This document shows positions 17,915 through 26,358 of a stretch of 64,000 nucleotides of DNA, one piece after another. The notes under the pieces are model-generated. The model ran no database searches. It was not told the origin of the DNA and saw only the letters and a program-made list of their open reading frames with translations. This DNA is from NAT127 sp034717695 (GTDB lineage: Bacteria; Pseudomonadota; Gammaproteobacteria; Pseudomonadales; Porticoccaceae), in contig JAYELS010000026.1 of NCBI GenBank assembly GCA_034717695.1, positions 113,264-177,263 on the forward strand, written 5' to 3'. The translations under genes were made by a program, and so were the position numbers. Positions within the stretch are counted from its first letter, which is position 1. Each line of letters starts with the position of its first letter.

Positions 17915-19092
17915 CAGGCCCCGCTCCCGGGGCTGGCGAGGGCGCTGGTCAGGGCCGCCAGCAGACGGTCGATCTGGCCCTCGTCGTGGTTGGCGTTGAG
18001 GGTAATCCGCAGCCGGGCGCTGCCCCGGGGCACGGTGGGATAGCGGATCGCCCCCACATGAATGCCCTGCCCGAGCAGATTCGCCGCCACCGCCATCACC
18101 CGGGCATCGTCGCCGATCAGCAGGGGCTGGATGGGGGTGGGGGAATCCATCAGGGGCAGACCGAGGGTCCGGGCCCCTGCGCGAAAGCGGGCGATCAGGG
18201 CGGCAAGGCGCTCCCGCCGCCAGGGCTCCTCCACCACCAGCCGCAGACTCTCCCGGCAGGCCGCCGCCACCGCCGGGGGCAGCGCGGTGGTGTAGATATA
18301 GGGGCGGCTGAACTGGATCAGGTAGTCGATCAGGGCTTCGCTGCCGGCGACAAAGGCGCCGTAGACCCCAAAGCCCTTGCCGAGGGTACCCATCAGGATG
18401 GGCAGTTGGTGGCGGTCGAGCCCGAAGTGCTCGGCGATGCCGCCGCCATTGTGCCCCAGCACCCCGAAGCCGTGGGCGTCGTCCACCATCAGCCAGGCGC
18501 CGTGACCCTGGCACACCTCGGCCAGTTCCGGCAGCGGCGCCAGATCGCCGTCCATGCTGAACACCCCGTCGGTCACCACCAGCTTGTGGGCGGCATCGCT
18601 GGTCGCGAGACGGCGCTCCAGGGCGTTGGGGTCGCCGTGGGCGTAGCGCTGGAAGCGGGCGCCGCTGAGCAGGCCGCCGTCCAGCAGGGAGGCGTGATTG
18701 AGGCGGTCCTCGAACACCCCGTCCCCCTTCCCCACCAGGGCGCTGACGATACCGAGGTTGGCCATGTAGCCGGACGAGAACACCAGGGCCCGGGGCCGGC
18801 CGCAGAAGGCGGCGAGTTCCTCCTCCAGGGCGTGGTGCTCCCGGGAGTGACCGCAGATCAGGTGGGAGGCACCGCTGCCAACGCCATGGCGATCGGCGGC
18901 ACCCTTGAACGCCGCCACCAGCCGGGGATGGGCGGCAAGGCCCAGATAGTCGTTGCTGCTGAACGCCAGCACCGGGCGACCATCGAGGGTGACGGACGCC
19001 CCCTGGGGGGATTCCAGCACCCTGCGGGCGCGAAACAGATGGGCGGCGCGGCGCTCGTCCAGGGCTCGCCCCAGAACCCGGTCGAGATCCAC
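17914..19092 (-). CDS. bioF: 8-amino-7-oxononanoate synthase
   Basis: PLP enzyme condensing pimeloyl-ACP with alanine. 392 residues from GTG at 19092, four bases after the bioB stop. FSSNDYLGLAAHP, GSGASHLICGH and the PLP lysine context GTLGKGFGVYGAF are diagnostic. The frame is open further upstream, but that part overlaps bioB in another frame and has no family similarity. Confidence 0.95.
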   Translation of the reverse strand: MDLDRVLGRALDERRAAHLFRARRVLESPQGASVTLDGRPVLAFSSNDYLGLAAHPRLVAAFKGAADRHGVGSGASHLICGHSREHHALEEELAAFCGRPRALVFSSGYMANLGIVSALVGKGDGVFEDRLNHASLLDGGLLSGARFQRYAHGDPNALERRLATSDAAHKLVVTDGVFSMDGDLAPLPELAEVCQGHGAWLMVDDAHGFGVLGHNGGGIAEHFGLDRHQLPILMGTLGKGFGVYGAFVAGSEALIDYLIQFSRPYIYTTALPPAVAAACRESLRLVVEEPWRRERLAALIARFRAGARTLGLPLMDSPTPIQPLLIGDDARVMAVAANLLGQGIHVGAIRYPTVPRGSARLRITLNANHDEGQIDRLLAALTSALASPGSGA

Positions 19093-19096
19093 GGCG

Positions 19097-20152
19097 TCAG
19101 CTGGCGGCGTTGTAGAACTGGGCGCCGCCCTGGGCGTCCCGCACCTGTTGCAGCAACGCCGCCTCCTGGGCCTCGCTGTCGCGCGCCACCGGGCGCTGCT
19201 GGGGGCGGATGCCGAGGCGCTTGAGCAGGTCCATGTCACTGGTGGCCTTGGGGTTCGGGGTGGTGAGCAGTTTCTCGCAATAGAAGATCGAGTTGGCGCC
19301 GGCCATGAAGGCCAGGGCCTGCATCTGCTCGTTCATCTCCTCGCGACCGGCGGACAGGCGCACGTGGGAGGCCGGCATCATGATGCGGGCCACGGCGATG
19401 GTGCGAATGAAGTCGAAGTGATCGAGCTCCGCCTGGCTCTCGAGGGGCGTGCCCTTGACCTTCACCAGCATGTTGATGGGCACCGATTCCGGGTGCTGGG
19501 GGAGATTGGCCAGCTGCACCAGAAGGCCCGCCCGGTCACCCGCCTGCTCCCCCATGCCGACAATACCGCCAGCGCACACCTTCATGCCGGCGCGGCGCAC
19601 ATGGTCGAGGGTCTCGAGGCGGTCCTGGTAGGTGCGGGTGGTGATGATCTCGCCGTAGAACTCCGGGGAGGTGTCGAGGTTGTGGTTGTAGTAATCGAGG
19701 CCCGCGTCCGCCAGCTGGCGGGACTGATCCTCGTCCAGCATGCCGAGGGTCATGCAGGTCTCAAGGCCCAGGGCCTTCACCTCGCGGACCATCTCCAGCA
19801 CCCGGGGCATGTCCTTGGCGGTGGGGGAGCGCCAGGCGGCCCCCATGCAGAAGCGGGTGGCGCCGCTGTCCCGGGCGGCGCGGGCTTCCTTCAGCACTTC
19901 CTCGATGGCGAGCAGCTTCTCCTTTTCGAGGCCGGTGTCGTAGTGGCCGCTCTGGGGACAGTACTTGCAGTCCTCCGGACAGGCGCCCGTCTTGATGGAC
20001 AGCAGGGTGCTGAGCTGCACCTCGTTGGGGTCGAAGTACTGACGGTGCACCGTCTGGGCCTGGAACAGCAGATCGTTGAAGGGCAGGGCAAAGAGCGCCA
20101 GGGCCTGGTCGCGGGTCCAGTCGTGGCGGATGGGGGCTTGGGTCGGGGTCAT
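19097..20152 (-). CDS. bioB: Biotin synthase
   Basis: Radical SAM enzyme that inserts sulfur into dethiobiotin. 351 residues from ATG at 20152 (MTPTQAPIRHDW). Radical SAM cluster ligands CPEDCKYC are clear, as are YYNHNLDTSPEFY and the C-terminal GANSIFYCEKLLTT. It leads the operon and stands 33 bases downstream of the predicted transcription start of the BirA-type controlled promoter. No bioA gene is in the window. Confidence 0.96.
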   Translation of the reverse strand: MTPTQAPIRHDWTRDQALALFALPFNDLLFQAQTVHRQYFDPNEVQLSTLLSIKTGACPEDCKYCPQSGHYDTGLEKEKLLAIEEVLKEARAARDSGATRFCMGAAWRSPTAKDMPRVLEMVREVKALGLETCMTLGMLDEDQSRQLADAGLDYYNHNLDTSPEFYGEIITTRTYQDRLETLDHVRRAGMKVCAGGIVGMGEQAGDRAGLLVQLANLPQHPESVPINMLVKVKGTPLESQAELDHFDFIRTIAVARIMMPASHVRLSAGREEMNEQMQALAFMAGANSIFYCEKLLTTPNPKATSDMDLLKRLGIRPQQRPVARDSEAQEAALLQQVRDAQGGAQFYNAAS

Positions 20153-20191
20153 GGGCTGGTTCCGGTCGCGGGTTCCGTGGACAATGGCGGA

Positions 20192-20219
20192 ATGATAGCG
20201 GCGCACCCCTCGCTGTCAA
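20192..20219 (-). promoter_or_regulatory. Sigma-70 promoter of the biotin operon
   Basis: On the minus strand TTGACA (20214-20219) and TATCAT (20192-20197) are separated by 16 bases. The -35 is perfect and the -10 is 5/6. The -35 lies within the left half of the predicted BirA operator, so repressor binding would block polymerase. Confidence 0.7.
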
Positions 20220-20244
20220 CCGCAAACGGACTTGCAGGTTAACC
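20214..20244. promoter_or_regulatory. BirA-type biotin operator
   Basis: TGTCAACC at 20214-20221, a 15-base spacer, then GGTTAACC at 20237-20244. This fits the proteobacterial BirA operator (TTGTAAACC, N14-15, GGTTTACAA). The half-sites read GGTTGACA and GGTTAACC, so they share GGTT-AC. It overlaps the bioB -35 and ends one base before the comF start codon. Confidence 0.72.
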
Positions 20245-20245
20245 A

Positions 20246-20956
20246 ATGACCCTTCGCCACCCCTTGCGCACCCTCGGTTTCCGACTACTGCCGGGTCTCT
20301 GCCTGTGCTGCGGCCTGCCCAGCGGGCGCCCCCTGGATCTGTGCCCGGGCTGCGAGGCGGCCCTGCCCGTCCTCGGCCCCGGCTGCCCCCGCTGCGCCAT
20401 ACCCCTGCCCACCCCCGCCCTCTGCGGCGAGTGCCTGCGCCAGCCCCCCGCCTTTGCCCGGGTGATCGCCTGCCATTCCTATGGGCCGCCGGTGAAGGGG
20501 TTGATCCTGGCCCTCAAGCAGCGCCGCGACCTGGCGGCCGGGCGGGTACTGGGCGAACTGCTGGCGGCGCGGATCGCCGCCACCCTGCCCGCCGACGACC
20601 GCCCGGACCTGCTGGTGCCGGTGCCCCTCCACTGGCGGCGGCGCCTTGGCCGCGGCTTCAACCAGGCCCTGGAGCTGGCGCGGCCGGTGGCGGCGGCCCT
20701 GGGGATTGCCCTCGCCCCCGGTCTGGCGCGGCGAATCCGTCACCTCACCCAAGAGGATCTGGGCCGGGATGCGCGCCGCCGCCAGTTGCGCGGGGCATTT
20801 CGGGTCACCCGCCCCCTGGCGGGGGAGCGCATCGCCCTCGTCGACGACGTGGTCACCACCACCGGCACGGCGCGGGCCCTGGCGGATGCCCTGCGCCGCG
20901 CCGGAGCCGGGCGGGTGGAGGTCTGGTGCATGGCCCGCACGCCGCTGGAAAAATAG
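20246..20956 (+). CDS. ComF family phosphoribosyltransferase-like protein
   Basis: 236 residues. The N-terminus has four CxxC-type pairs (CLCC, CPGC, CPRC, CGEC), which suggests zinc binding. The C-terminal half is a type I PRTase fold with PVPLHWRRRLGRGFNQ and the PRPP loop IALVDDVVTTTGTA. ComF/GntX proteins are linked to DNA uptake in competent bacteria, but the biochemical reaction is unsettled. It diverges from bioB, the usual arrangement in Pseudomonas relatives. Confidence 0.9.
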   Translation: MTLRHPLRTLGFRLLPGLCLCCGLPSGRPLDLCPGCEAALPVLGPGCPRCAIPLPTPALCGECLRQPPAFARVIACHSYGPPVKGLILALKQRRDLAAGRVLGELLAARIAATLPADDRPDLLVPVPLHWRRRLGRGFNQALELARPVAAALGIALAPGLARRIRHLTQEDLGRDARRRQLRGAFRVTRPLAGERIALVDDVVTTTGTARALADALRRAGAGRVEVWCMARTPLEK

Positions 20957-21026
20957 CCGACTGGCCCCGATAATGGCCCGAGAACCCCACTGCGCCGGTA
21001 GCCATCGGCCCATCGCGAGGACACCC

Positions 21027-21851
21027 ATGACCCAGCCCCTCCCGCAGCCCGTCACCCAGCCCTGCCTCGCCAGCCTGTGGGACCGCATCGTCGCCGAGAC
21101 CCGGGAACTGGCCAGCCAGGAGCCGGTGCTGGCCAGTTTCTTCCACGCCACCATCCTCAACCACCGCAGCATGGGAGCGGCCCTGAGCTTCCACCTGGCC
21201 AACAAGCTGGGCAGCGACGTCACCCCCGCGCTGATGCTGCGGGAAGTGTTCGACCAGGCCTTCGCCGAGGACCCGTCCATCATCGACAGCGCCCGCTGCG
21301 ACATCCTCGCCACCTTCGAGCGGGATTCCGCCTGCACCGATCTGGTCACCCCGCTGCTGTACTTCAAGGGCTTCCACGCCCTCGAATCCTACCGGGTGGC
21401 CCACTGGCTGTGGACCCACGGGCGCCGCTCCCTGGCCCTGGTGCTGCAGAACCGCATCTCGGTGGTGTTCGGGGTCGATATCCACCCCGCCGCCATGGTG
21501 GGCAAGGGGGTGATGCTCGACCACGCCACCGGCATCGTCATCGGCGAGACGGCGGTGGTGGAGGACTGTGTGTCGATCATGCAGTCGGTGACCCTCGGCG
21601 GCACCGGCAAGGAGAGCGGCGACCGTCACCCCAAGGTGCGCAAGGGCGTACTGCTCGGGCCGGGGGCCAAGATCCTCGGCAATATCGAGGTGGGCGCCGG
21701 CGCCAAGGTCACCGCCGCCAGCGTGGTGTTGAAGGCGGTGCCGGAACACGCCATCGTCGCCGGCGTGCCGGCCAAGGTGGTTGGCCACACCAGCGCCGCC
21801 GACCCGGCGGAACAGATGGACCAGGGGTTGTCGGGCTGCCAGTGCGATTGA
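21027..21851 (+). CDS. cysE: Serine O-acetyltransferase
   Basis: Acetylates serine with acetyl-CoA, the committed step of cysteine synthesis. 274 residues from ATG at 21027. The N-terminal helical SATase domain (LWDRIVAETRELASQEP) is followed by left-handed beta-helix hexapeptides (VFGVDIHPAAMVGKGVMLDHATGIVIGE and onward, ending VVAGVPAKVVG-type). The enzymes that use cysteine as sulfur donor (IscS, SufS) lie at 46-52 kb. Confidence 0.94.
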   Translation: MTQPLPQPVTQPCLASLWDRIVAETRELASQEPVLASFFHATILNHRSMGAALSFHLANKLGSDVTPALMLREVFDQAFAEDPSIIDSARCDILATFERDSACTDLVTPLLYFKGFHALESYRVAHWLWTHGRRSLALVLQNRISVVFGVDIHPAAMVGKGVMLDHATGIVIGETAVVEDCVSIMQSVTLGGTGKESGDRHPKVRKGVLLGPGAKILGNIEVGAGAKVTAASVVLKAVPEHAIVAGVPAKVVGHTSAADPAEQMDQGLSGCQCD

Positions 21852-21881
21852 CCGGCCGCGGGTTGCCCCGCCCATCGCCGC

Positions 21882-22823
21882 TCAGTCGGTGAAGGGCAGT
21901 ACCTCGCGGATATGGTCCAGGTCGAGGAGCCGCATCAACAGCCGGTCCACCCCCAGGGCGACCCCAGCGCACTCGGGCAGGCCCGCCTCGAGGGCCGCCA
22001 ATAGCCGCTCGTCCGCCTCCCGGGGCCGCTTGCCGGTGGCCGCCCGCAGTGCGATATCCTCGGCAAAGCGCCGGCGCTGCTCGGCGGCATCGGTGAGTTC
22101 GAAGTAGCCGTTGCCGATCTCCACCCCGTCGATGAAGACCTCGAAGCGCCGCGCCACGGTGGCGCCCTCGCCGTCGGTGGCCAGGCGCGCCAGGGCGGCC
22201 TGGCAGGCGGGGTAGTCGCTCACTGTCACCACCCCGGTGTGCAGGGTCGGCTCCACCACGAAGCTGAACAGCAGGTCGAGACAGGTGGCGCGGCTCTCAT
22301 GGCGCCAGTCCCCGGCGCAGACGCGCCCCGCCAGCTGGCGCAGCACGTCGAGGTCGACACTGTGGGGGTCGAGCCCGGTGGCGTCGAAAAACGCCTCCCG
22401 GTAGCTGAGCCGCCGGGGGTGGTGCCAGCGGGGCGAAAGGACTGCGCACAGGGCTTCCACCTCGCCGATCAGGCGCTGCTCGTCCCAGCCGGGGCGGTAC
22501 CACTCCAGCAAGGTGAACTCAGGGTTGTGGCGGCTGCCCTGCTCGCCGTCGCGGAAGGCCTTGCCGAGGGAGTAGATTGGGCCGCTGCCCGCCGCCAGGA
22601 GGCGCTTCATGAAGTATTCAGGGGAGCTTTGCAGGTGGCGTACCTCGCCGTCGACCCGCGCCTCGACGGTGTCGATATTGGGCTCGGTGACGCCCCGGGC
22701 ACCGAGCACCGGGGTATCCACTTCCATGAGGCCCTGGGCGGCAAAAAAAGCGCGGATCCGTGTCAGCAGATCCGCGCGCTGGCGCAGGGTGGCGAGGGTG
22801 GCGGTGGGTTGCCAGTCGGTCAT
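21882..22823 (-). CDS. epmA: EF-P--(R)-beta-lysine ligase
   Basis: A truncated class II lysyl-tRNA synthetase-like enzyme (also PoxA/GenX/YjeA) that attaches beta-lysine to Lys34 of EF-P. 313 residues, lacking the N-terminal anticodon-binding domain of LysS. Motif 2 region FRDGEQGSRHNPEFTLLEWYRPG and motif 3 GVALGVDRLLMRLLDL are visible. It is directly downstream of its substrate gene efp, and epmB, which makes the beta-lysine, is divergent next door. Confidence 0.94.
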   Translation of the reverse strand: MTDWQPTATLATLRQRADLLTRIRAFFAAQGLMEVDTPVLGARGVTEPNIDTVEARVDGEVRHLQSSPEYFMKRLLAAGSGPIYSLGKAFRDGEQGSRHNPEFTLLEWYRPGWDEQRLIGEVEALCAVLSPRWHHPRRLSYREAFFDATGLDPHSVDLDVLRQLAGRVCAGDWRHESRATCLDLLFSFVVEPTLHTGVVTVSDYPACQAALARLATDGEGATVARRFEVFIDGVEIGNGYFELTDAAEQRRRFAEDIALRAATGKRPREADERLLAALEAGLPECAGVALGVDRLLMRLLDLDHIREVLPFTD

Positions 22824-22847
22824 GGACTGTCCTCGCCGCTGCCGGGA

Positions 22848-23417
22848 TCAGTCCCGGGCGCGGCCCTGGTATTCGCCGGTACGGGTATCGACCTTGATCA
22901 CGTCGCCGATATTGAGGAACAGCGGCACCTTGACCACCGCGCCGGTGGTGAGCTTGGCGGGCTTGGAGCCGCCCTGGGCGGTATCGCCGCGAAGGCCCGG
23001 GTCGGTCTCGACGATTTCCAGTTCCACATGGTTGGGGGGAGTGACGGACAGGGGCGCGCCGTTGTAGAGGGTGACGATGCACACATCCTGTTCCTTGAGC
23101 CACTGGGCGGCGTCGCCGACGATGGCGGGGGTGGCCTGGTGCTGCTCGAAGGTCTCCGGCTCCATGAAGTGGTAGAACTCGCCGTCGTTGTAGAGGTACT
23201 GCATGTCCCGGTCGGTGACATCGGCGCCTTCGAGGGTGTCACCGGACTTGAAGGTGCGCTCCCACACCCGGCCGGAGCGCAGGTTGCGCAGGCGAACCCG
23301 GTTGAAGGCCTGGCCCTTGCCGGGCTTCACAAACTCGTTCTCGACGATGGAACAGGGGTCCCCGTCGAGCATCACCTTCAGCCCGGACCGGAATTCGCTG
23401 GTAGAATAGTTGGCCAT
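22848..23417 (-). CDS. efp: Elongation factor P
   Basis: Relieves ribosome stalling at polyproline stretches. 189 residues with KOW-like and OB domains. The modification site is Lys34 in FVKPGKGQAF. Presence of Lys34 with both epmA and epmB nearby shows the beta-lysylation route, not the rhamnosylation route (Arg32/EarP) of many Pseudomonas. Confidence 0.96.
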   Translation of the reverse strand: MANYSTSEFRSGLKVMLDGDPCSIVENEFVKPGKGQAFNRVRLRNLRSGRVWERTFKSGDTLEGADVTDRDMQYLYNDGEFYHFMEPETFEQHQATPAIVGDAAQWLKEQDVCIVTLYNGAPLSVTPPNHVELEIVETDPGLRGDTAQGGSKPAKLTTGAVVKVPLFLNIGDVIKVDTRTGEYQGRARD

Positions 23418-23426
23418 TCTCGCCTC

Positions 23427-24467
23427 GTGTTAAGTCAGTTGGATATCGAAAAGGCCGCCATCATACCCCAGACCACCACCCCGTGGCAGCCACCGGCCTG
23501 GAAGGAGGCCTTGAGTGGCGCCCTCACCGGCGCTGGCGACCTCCTCGACCTGCTGGGCCTTGGCGGCTCACCCCTGGCGGCGCGGGTCGCCGAACTGCCG
23601 GCCTTTCCCCTCCGGGTACCCCTGGCCTACGTGCGGCGCATGGAGTACGGCAATCCCGATGACCCCCTGCTGCGCCAGGTGCTGCCCCTCGACCTGGAAC
23701 TGCGGGAGACCCCGGGCTTCGTCGCCGACCCCCTCGGGGAGAGCCATCACAACCCGGTGCCCGGCATCGTCCACAAATACCGGGGCCGGGTGCTGCTGAT
23801 CGCCAGCCCCGCCTGCGCGGTGCACTGCCGCTACTGCTTTCGCCGTCACTTTCCCTACGAGGACAACACCCTCGGCAAGCACCAGTGGCAGCCGGCCCTC
23901 GACTACATCGCCAGCAATTCCGCCATCGCCGAGGTGATCCTCAGCGGCGGCGACCCTCTGGCCGCCAACGACCAGCACCTCTCCTGGCTGGTGACGCAGC
24001 TGGCCGCCATACCCCATGTGCGGCGCCTGCGGGTACACACCCGTTTCCCGGTGGTGATTCCCGCCCGTATCGACGAGCCCTGTCTCGCCTGGCTGACCGC
24101 CACCCCCTTGATCACCAGCGTCGTTCTCCACGTCAACCACGGCCGGGAGATCGACGGGGAGTTCACCGCCATGGTGGCGCGCCTGCGGGAGCGGGGGATC
24201 ACGGTGCTCAACCAGGCGGTGCTGCTGCGGGGCGTGAACGACAGCGCGGATGCGCTGATCGACCTGAGCGAGGGCCTGTTCGCCGCCGGCGTGCTGCCCT
24301 ACTACCTGCACCTGCTGGACCCGGTGGCGGGGGCCGGTCATTTCGCCATCCCCGAGGCCAGGGCAATCGCCCTCCACCGCGCCCTGCGGGAGGCCCTGCC
24401 CGGCTACCTGGTGCCGCGCCTGGTGCGGGACGTGCCGGGGGCCCCCGCCAAGACGCCCATCGCCTGA
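23427..24467 (+). CDS. epmB: EF-P (R)-beta-lysine-forming lysine 2,3-aminomutase
   Basis: Radical SAM, PLP-dependent aminomutase that turns alpha-lysine into beta-lysine for EpmA. Cluster ligands CAVHCRYCFRRHFPY; also GNPDDPLLRQVLP and HNPVPGIVHKYRGRVLL typical of the family. 346 residues if the GTG at 23427 is used; a TTG at 23439 is another option, and neither has a strong ribosome-binding site. The gap to the divergent efp start is only nine bases. Confidence 0.9.
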   Translation: MLSQLDIEKAAIIPQTTTPWQPPAWKEALSGALTGAGDLLDLLGLGGSPLAARVAELPAFPLRVPLAYVRRMEYGNPDDPLLRQVLPLDLELRETPGFVADPLGESHHNPVPGIVHKYRGRVLLIASPACAVHCRYCFRRHFPYEDNTLGKHQWQPALDYIASNSAIAEVILSGGDPLAANDQHLSWLVTQLAAIPHVRRLRVHTRFPVVIPARIDEPCLAWLTATPLITSVVLHVNHGREIDGEFTAMVARLRERGITVLNQAVLLRGVNDSADALIDLSEGLFAAGVLPYYLHLLDPVAGAGHFAIPEARAIALHRALREALPGYLVPRLVRDVPGAPAKTPIA

Positions 24468-24480
24468 GCCCACCGACCGC

Positions 24481-24497
24481 GCCCCGGCAACCGGGGC
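24481..24497. terminator. GC hairpin after epmB
   Basis: GCCCCGG, loop CAA, CCGGGGC, 13 bases after the epmB stop. No T-tract follows, so it may be only a weak or Rho-assisted terminator. Confidence 0.3.
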
Positions 24498-24556
24498 CTG
24501 TGGACAGCCGCCAGTCGGTGTGAAATAGTTTGGCGCACCGAGGAGAGCAGGTATCC

Positions 24557-26260
24557 ATGGACACTCAGCCACCCAACCAGGATCAGTTGATCGCGCGGCT
24601 CAGCCTGCCCGCCAATCCGGTGCCGTCACTGAGCTGCTGCGGGGCCAGTGGCGAGGACGTGGCGCGGTTTCTCGACGACCTGCCCCGCGCCAACCAGGCC
24701 GAGCTGCTCAACCGCCTCTACCAGGCCATGCCCGAGGTGGCGGCCCTCGACCGCGACCCGGCCACCAAGATCGACATCCTCAACCTGTTCGCGCCGGTGG
24801 TGCTGAAAGCCAGCGAGGCCCTGGTGGCCAAATCCTCGGTCAATGCCAAAACCACCAAGCAAGTGTCCCTCGCCCTCGCCCTCGCCCTCATCAGGAACCT
24901 GGCCCTCGGCTACAAGGCCGTGGTGGTCGCGGCGGCACGCACCACCCCCCTGCCCGCCCAGCTGCTGGCGAGCGCCATCCAGGCGGCGATCGCCACCCTC
25001 GGCAAGCTGCTGACCACCTGCTGGCAGGGCTTCCTCAACCCGCCCGCCAATCTATGGCGGGAGATCCACGCCCTCTACCTGCTGGCGCGGACCCTCGGGA
25101 TCGACAACCTGACCCCTTTCTCCGCCCAGTCGGTGAGCAACCAGGCATTGAGCCCCCGGGCCGCCTACCTGCGCATCCTCCTCACCGCCGCCGCCGACCC
25201 CGCCCGCTTCACCCCCGCAGACTTGAAGCGCATCCTGGCCTTTCTCGAAACCCACGCCCACCACGCGAGCCTGGTGGGGGCGGACGAGCCGGCCCTGTTC
25301 ACCATCGACCCGGACAGCGACACGGGGCCGATCCAGAGCGCCCGGATCGACAACCCCCGGCCCCGCCATTTGCGGCTGCGCAGCAGCGACCTGGTGGACT
25401 ACATCGACCGCTACACCCGCGTCACCGACCTGGACCTGCCCCCGCGGCTGGTGGCCCTGGTGCGCCGCCACTGGGCCGATGAAGTGGCCCGCGGCGAGGA
25501 ACACAGGCCCGATGACAGCCCGGTGACGGTGGTGTTCGGCCTCAACCGCATCCACCGCCTGCTGACCCAGACCCTCAACATCGACGACTACGTCAACAAG
25601 GCGCAGATACTGGCATTCAACGCCGCCCGCCGGCTCCGGGACGACGAGTCGATACCCGTCAAGACCTGGTTCGACACCCAGGAGATCGACCGGCCACAGG
25701 CGGGCCACTGGCTGCGGGCCGCCCAGGCCAACCCCGAGGACCCGATACAGTTCGAATCCCGCAAGGAAAAATCCGGCGAGGAGGCCATCAGGCCGGTGGC
25801 GGCGACGCGCCTGAACACCAGCAACAAAGGCGCCTGTATCGAGCTGCCCGACGCCGGCGACGCCCCGAGCCCCGGGGAGCTGGTGGCGATCCAGGACAAG
25901 GGCGGCGCCCCCTGGCGGGTCGGCCTGGTGCGCTGGACGCGCACCACGCCGAGCCTCACCCGGCTGCTTGGCGTCGAGTTTCTCGGTCGCGGCCTGGTGC
26001 CCTGCGCGGCGACGATGATGAAGGACGGCCATCCCTCCACCGCGTTCTTTCCCGCCCTCATCCTGCAGGGCGGCGACCAATCCCGGGAGATACTGCTGCC
26101 CGCCATGCCCTTCGTCGAGCACAGCCTGGTGAGCGTCCTCACCCCCAAGTCGCGGGTCACCGCTCACCTCGGCGAGATCCGCGAGGCAACCTTCCACGTC
26201 AATCGCTTCCGCCTCGACAACCCGCCCCCGCAGCCGAGCCTTGGGCTGCAACCGCGCTGA
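24557..26260 (+). CDS. fimW: FimW-like cyclic-di-GMP receptor protein
   Basis: 567 residues from ATG at 24557 (GAGGAGAGCAGG upstream). Position between epmB and fimX-serB and overall character match P. aeruginosa FimW (PA4958), a c-di-GMP receptor needed for type IV pili assembly after surface contact. The N-terminal two thirds are helical and repeat-like. The C-terminal part (about 405-500) looks like a divergent PilZ domain: RPVAATR followed by N420-T-S422-N-K-G425, the NxSxxG element of PilZ. The assignment rests on synteny and this motif; some annotations call these proteins chaperones without support. Confidence 0.72.
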   Translation: MDTQPPNQDQLIARLSLPANPVPSLSCCGASGEDVARFLDDLPRANQAELLNRLYQAMPEVAALDRDPATKIDILNLFAPVVLKASEALVAKSSVNAKTTKQVSLALALALIRNLALGYKAVVVAAARTTPLPAQLLASAIQAAIATLGKLLTTCWQGFLNPPANLWREIHALYLLARTLGIDNLTPFSAQSVSNQALSPRAAYLRILLTAAADPARFTPADLKRILAFLETHAHHASLVGADEPALFTIDPDSDTGPIQSARIDNPRPRHLRLRSSDLVDYIDRYTRVTDLDLPPRLVALVRRHWADEVARGEEHRPDDSPVTVVFGLNRIHRLLTQTLNIDDYVNKAQILAFNAARRLRDDESIPVKTWFDTQEIDRPQAGHWLRAAQANPEDPIQFESRKEKSGEEAIRPVAATRLNTSNKGACIELPDAGDAPSPGELVAIQDKGGAPWRVGLVRWTRTTPSLTRLLGVEFLGRGLVPCAATMMKDGHPSTAFFPALILQGGDQSREILLPAMPFVEHSLVSVLTPKSRVTAHLGEIREATFHVNRFRLDNPPPQPSLGLQPR

Positions 26261-26358
26261 CCCCGCCCCCCGGGCGCTGGTGAGGTCGCGGCCTTTGCCC
26301 TTATACTGCGGCGAAAGCTCGCATCCGACATCGCTCAGGACGTACCAGAAAAGGACGC

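Noticed and set aside
24557..26260. Calling this gene a molecular chaperone
   Set aside because: No Hsp70 or other chaperone motif is visible; synteny with fimX-serB and the NxSxxG element favour FimW.
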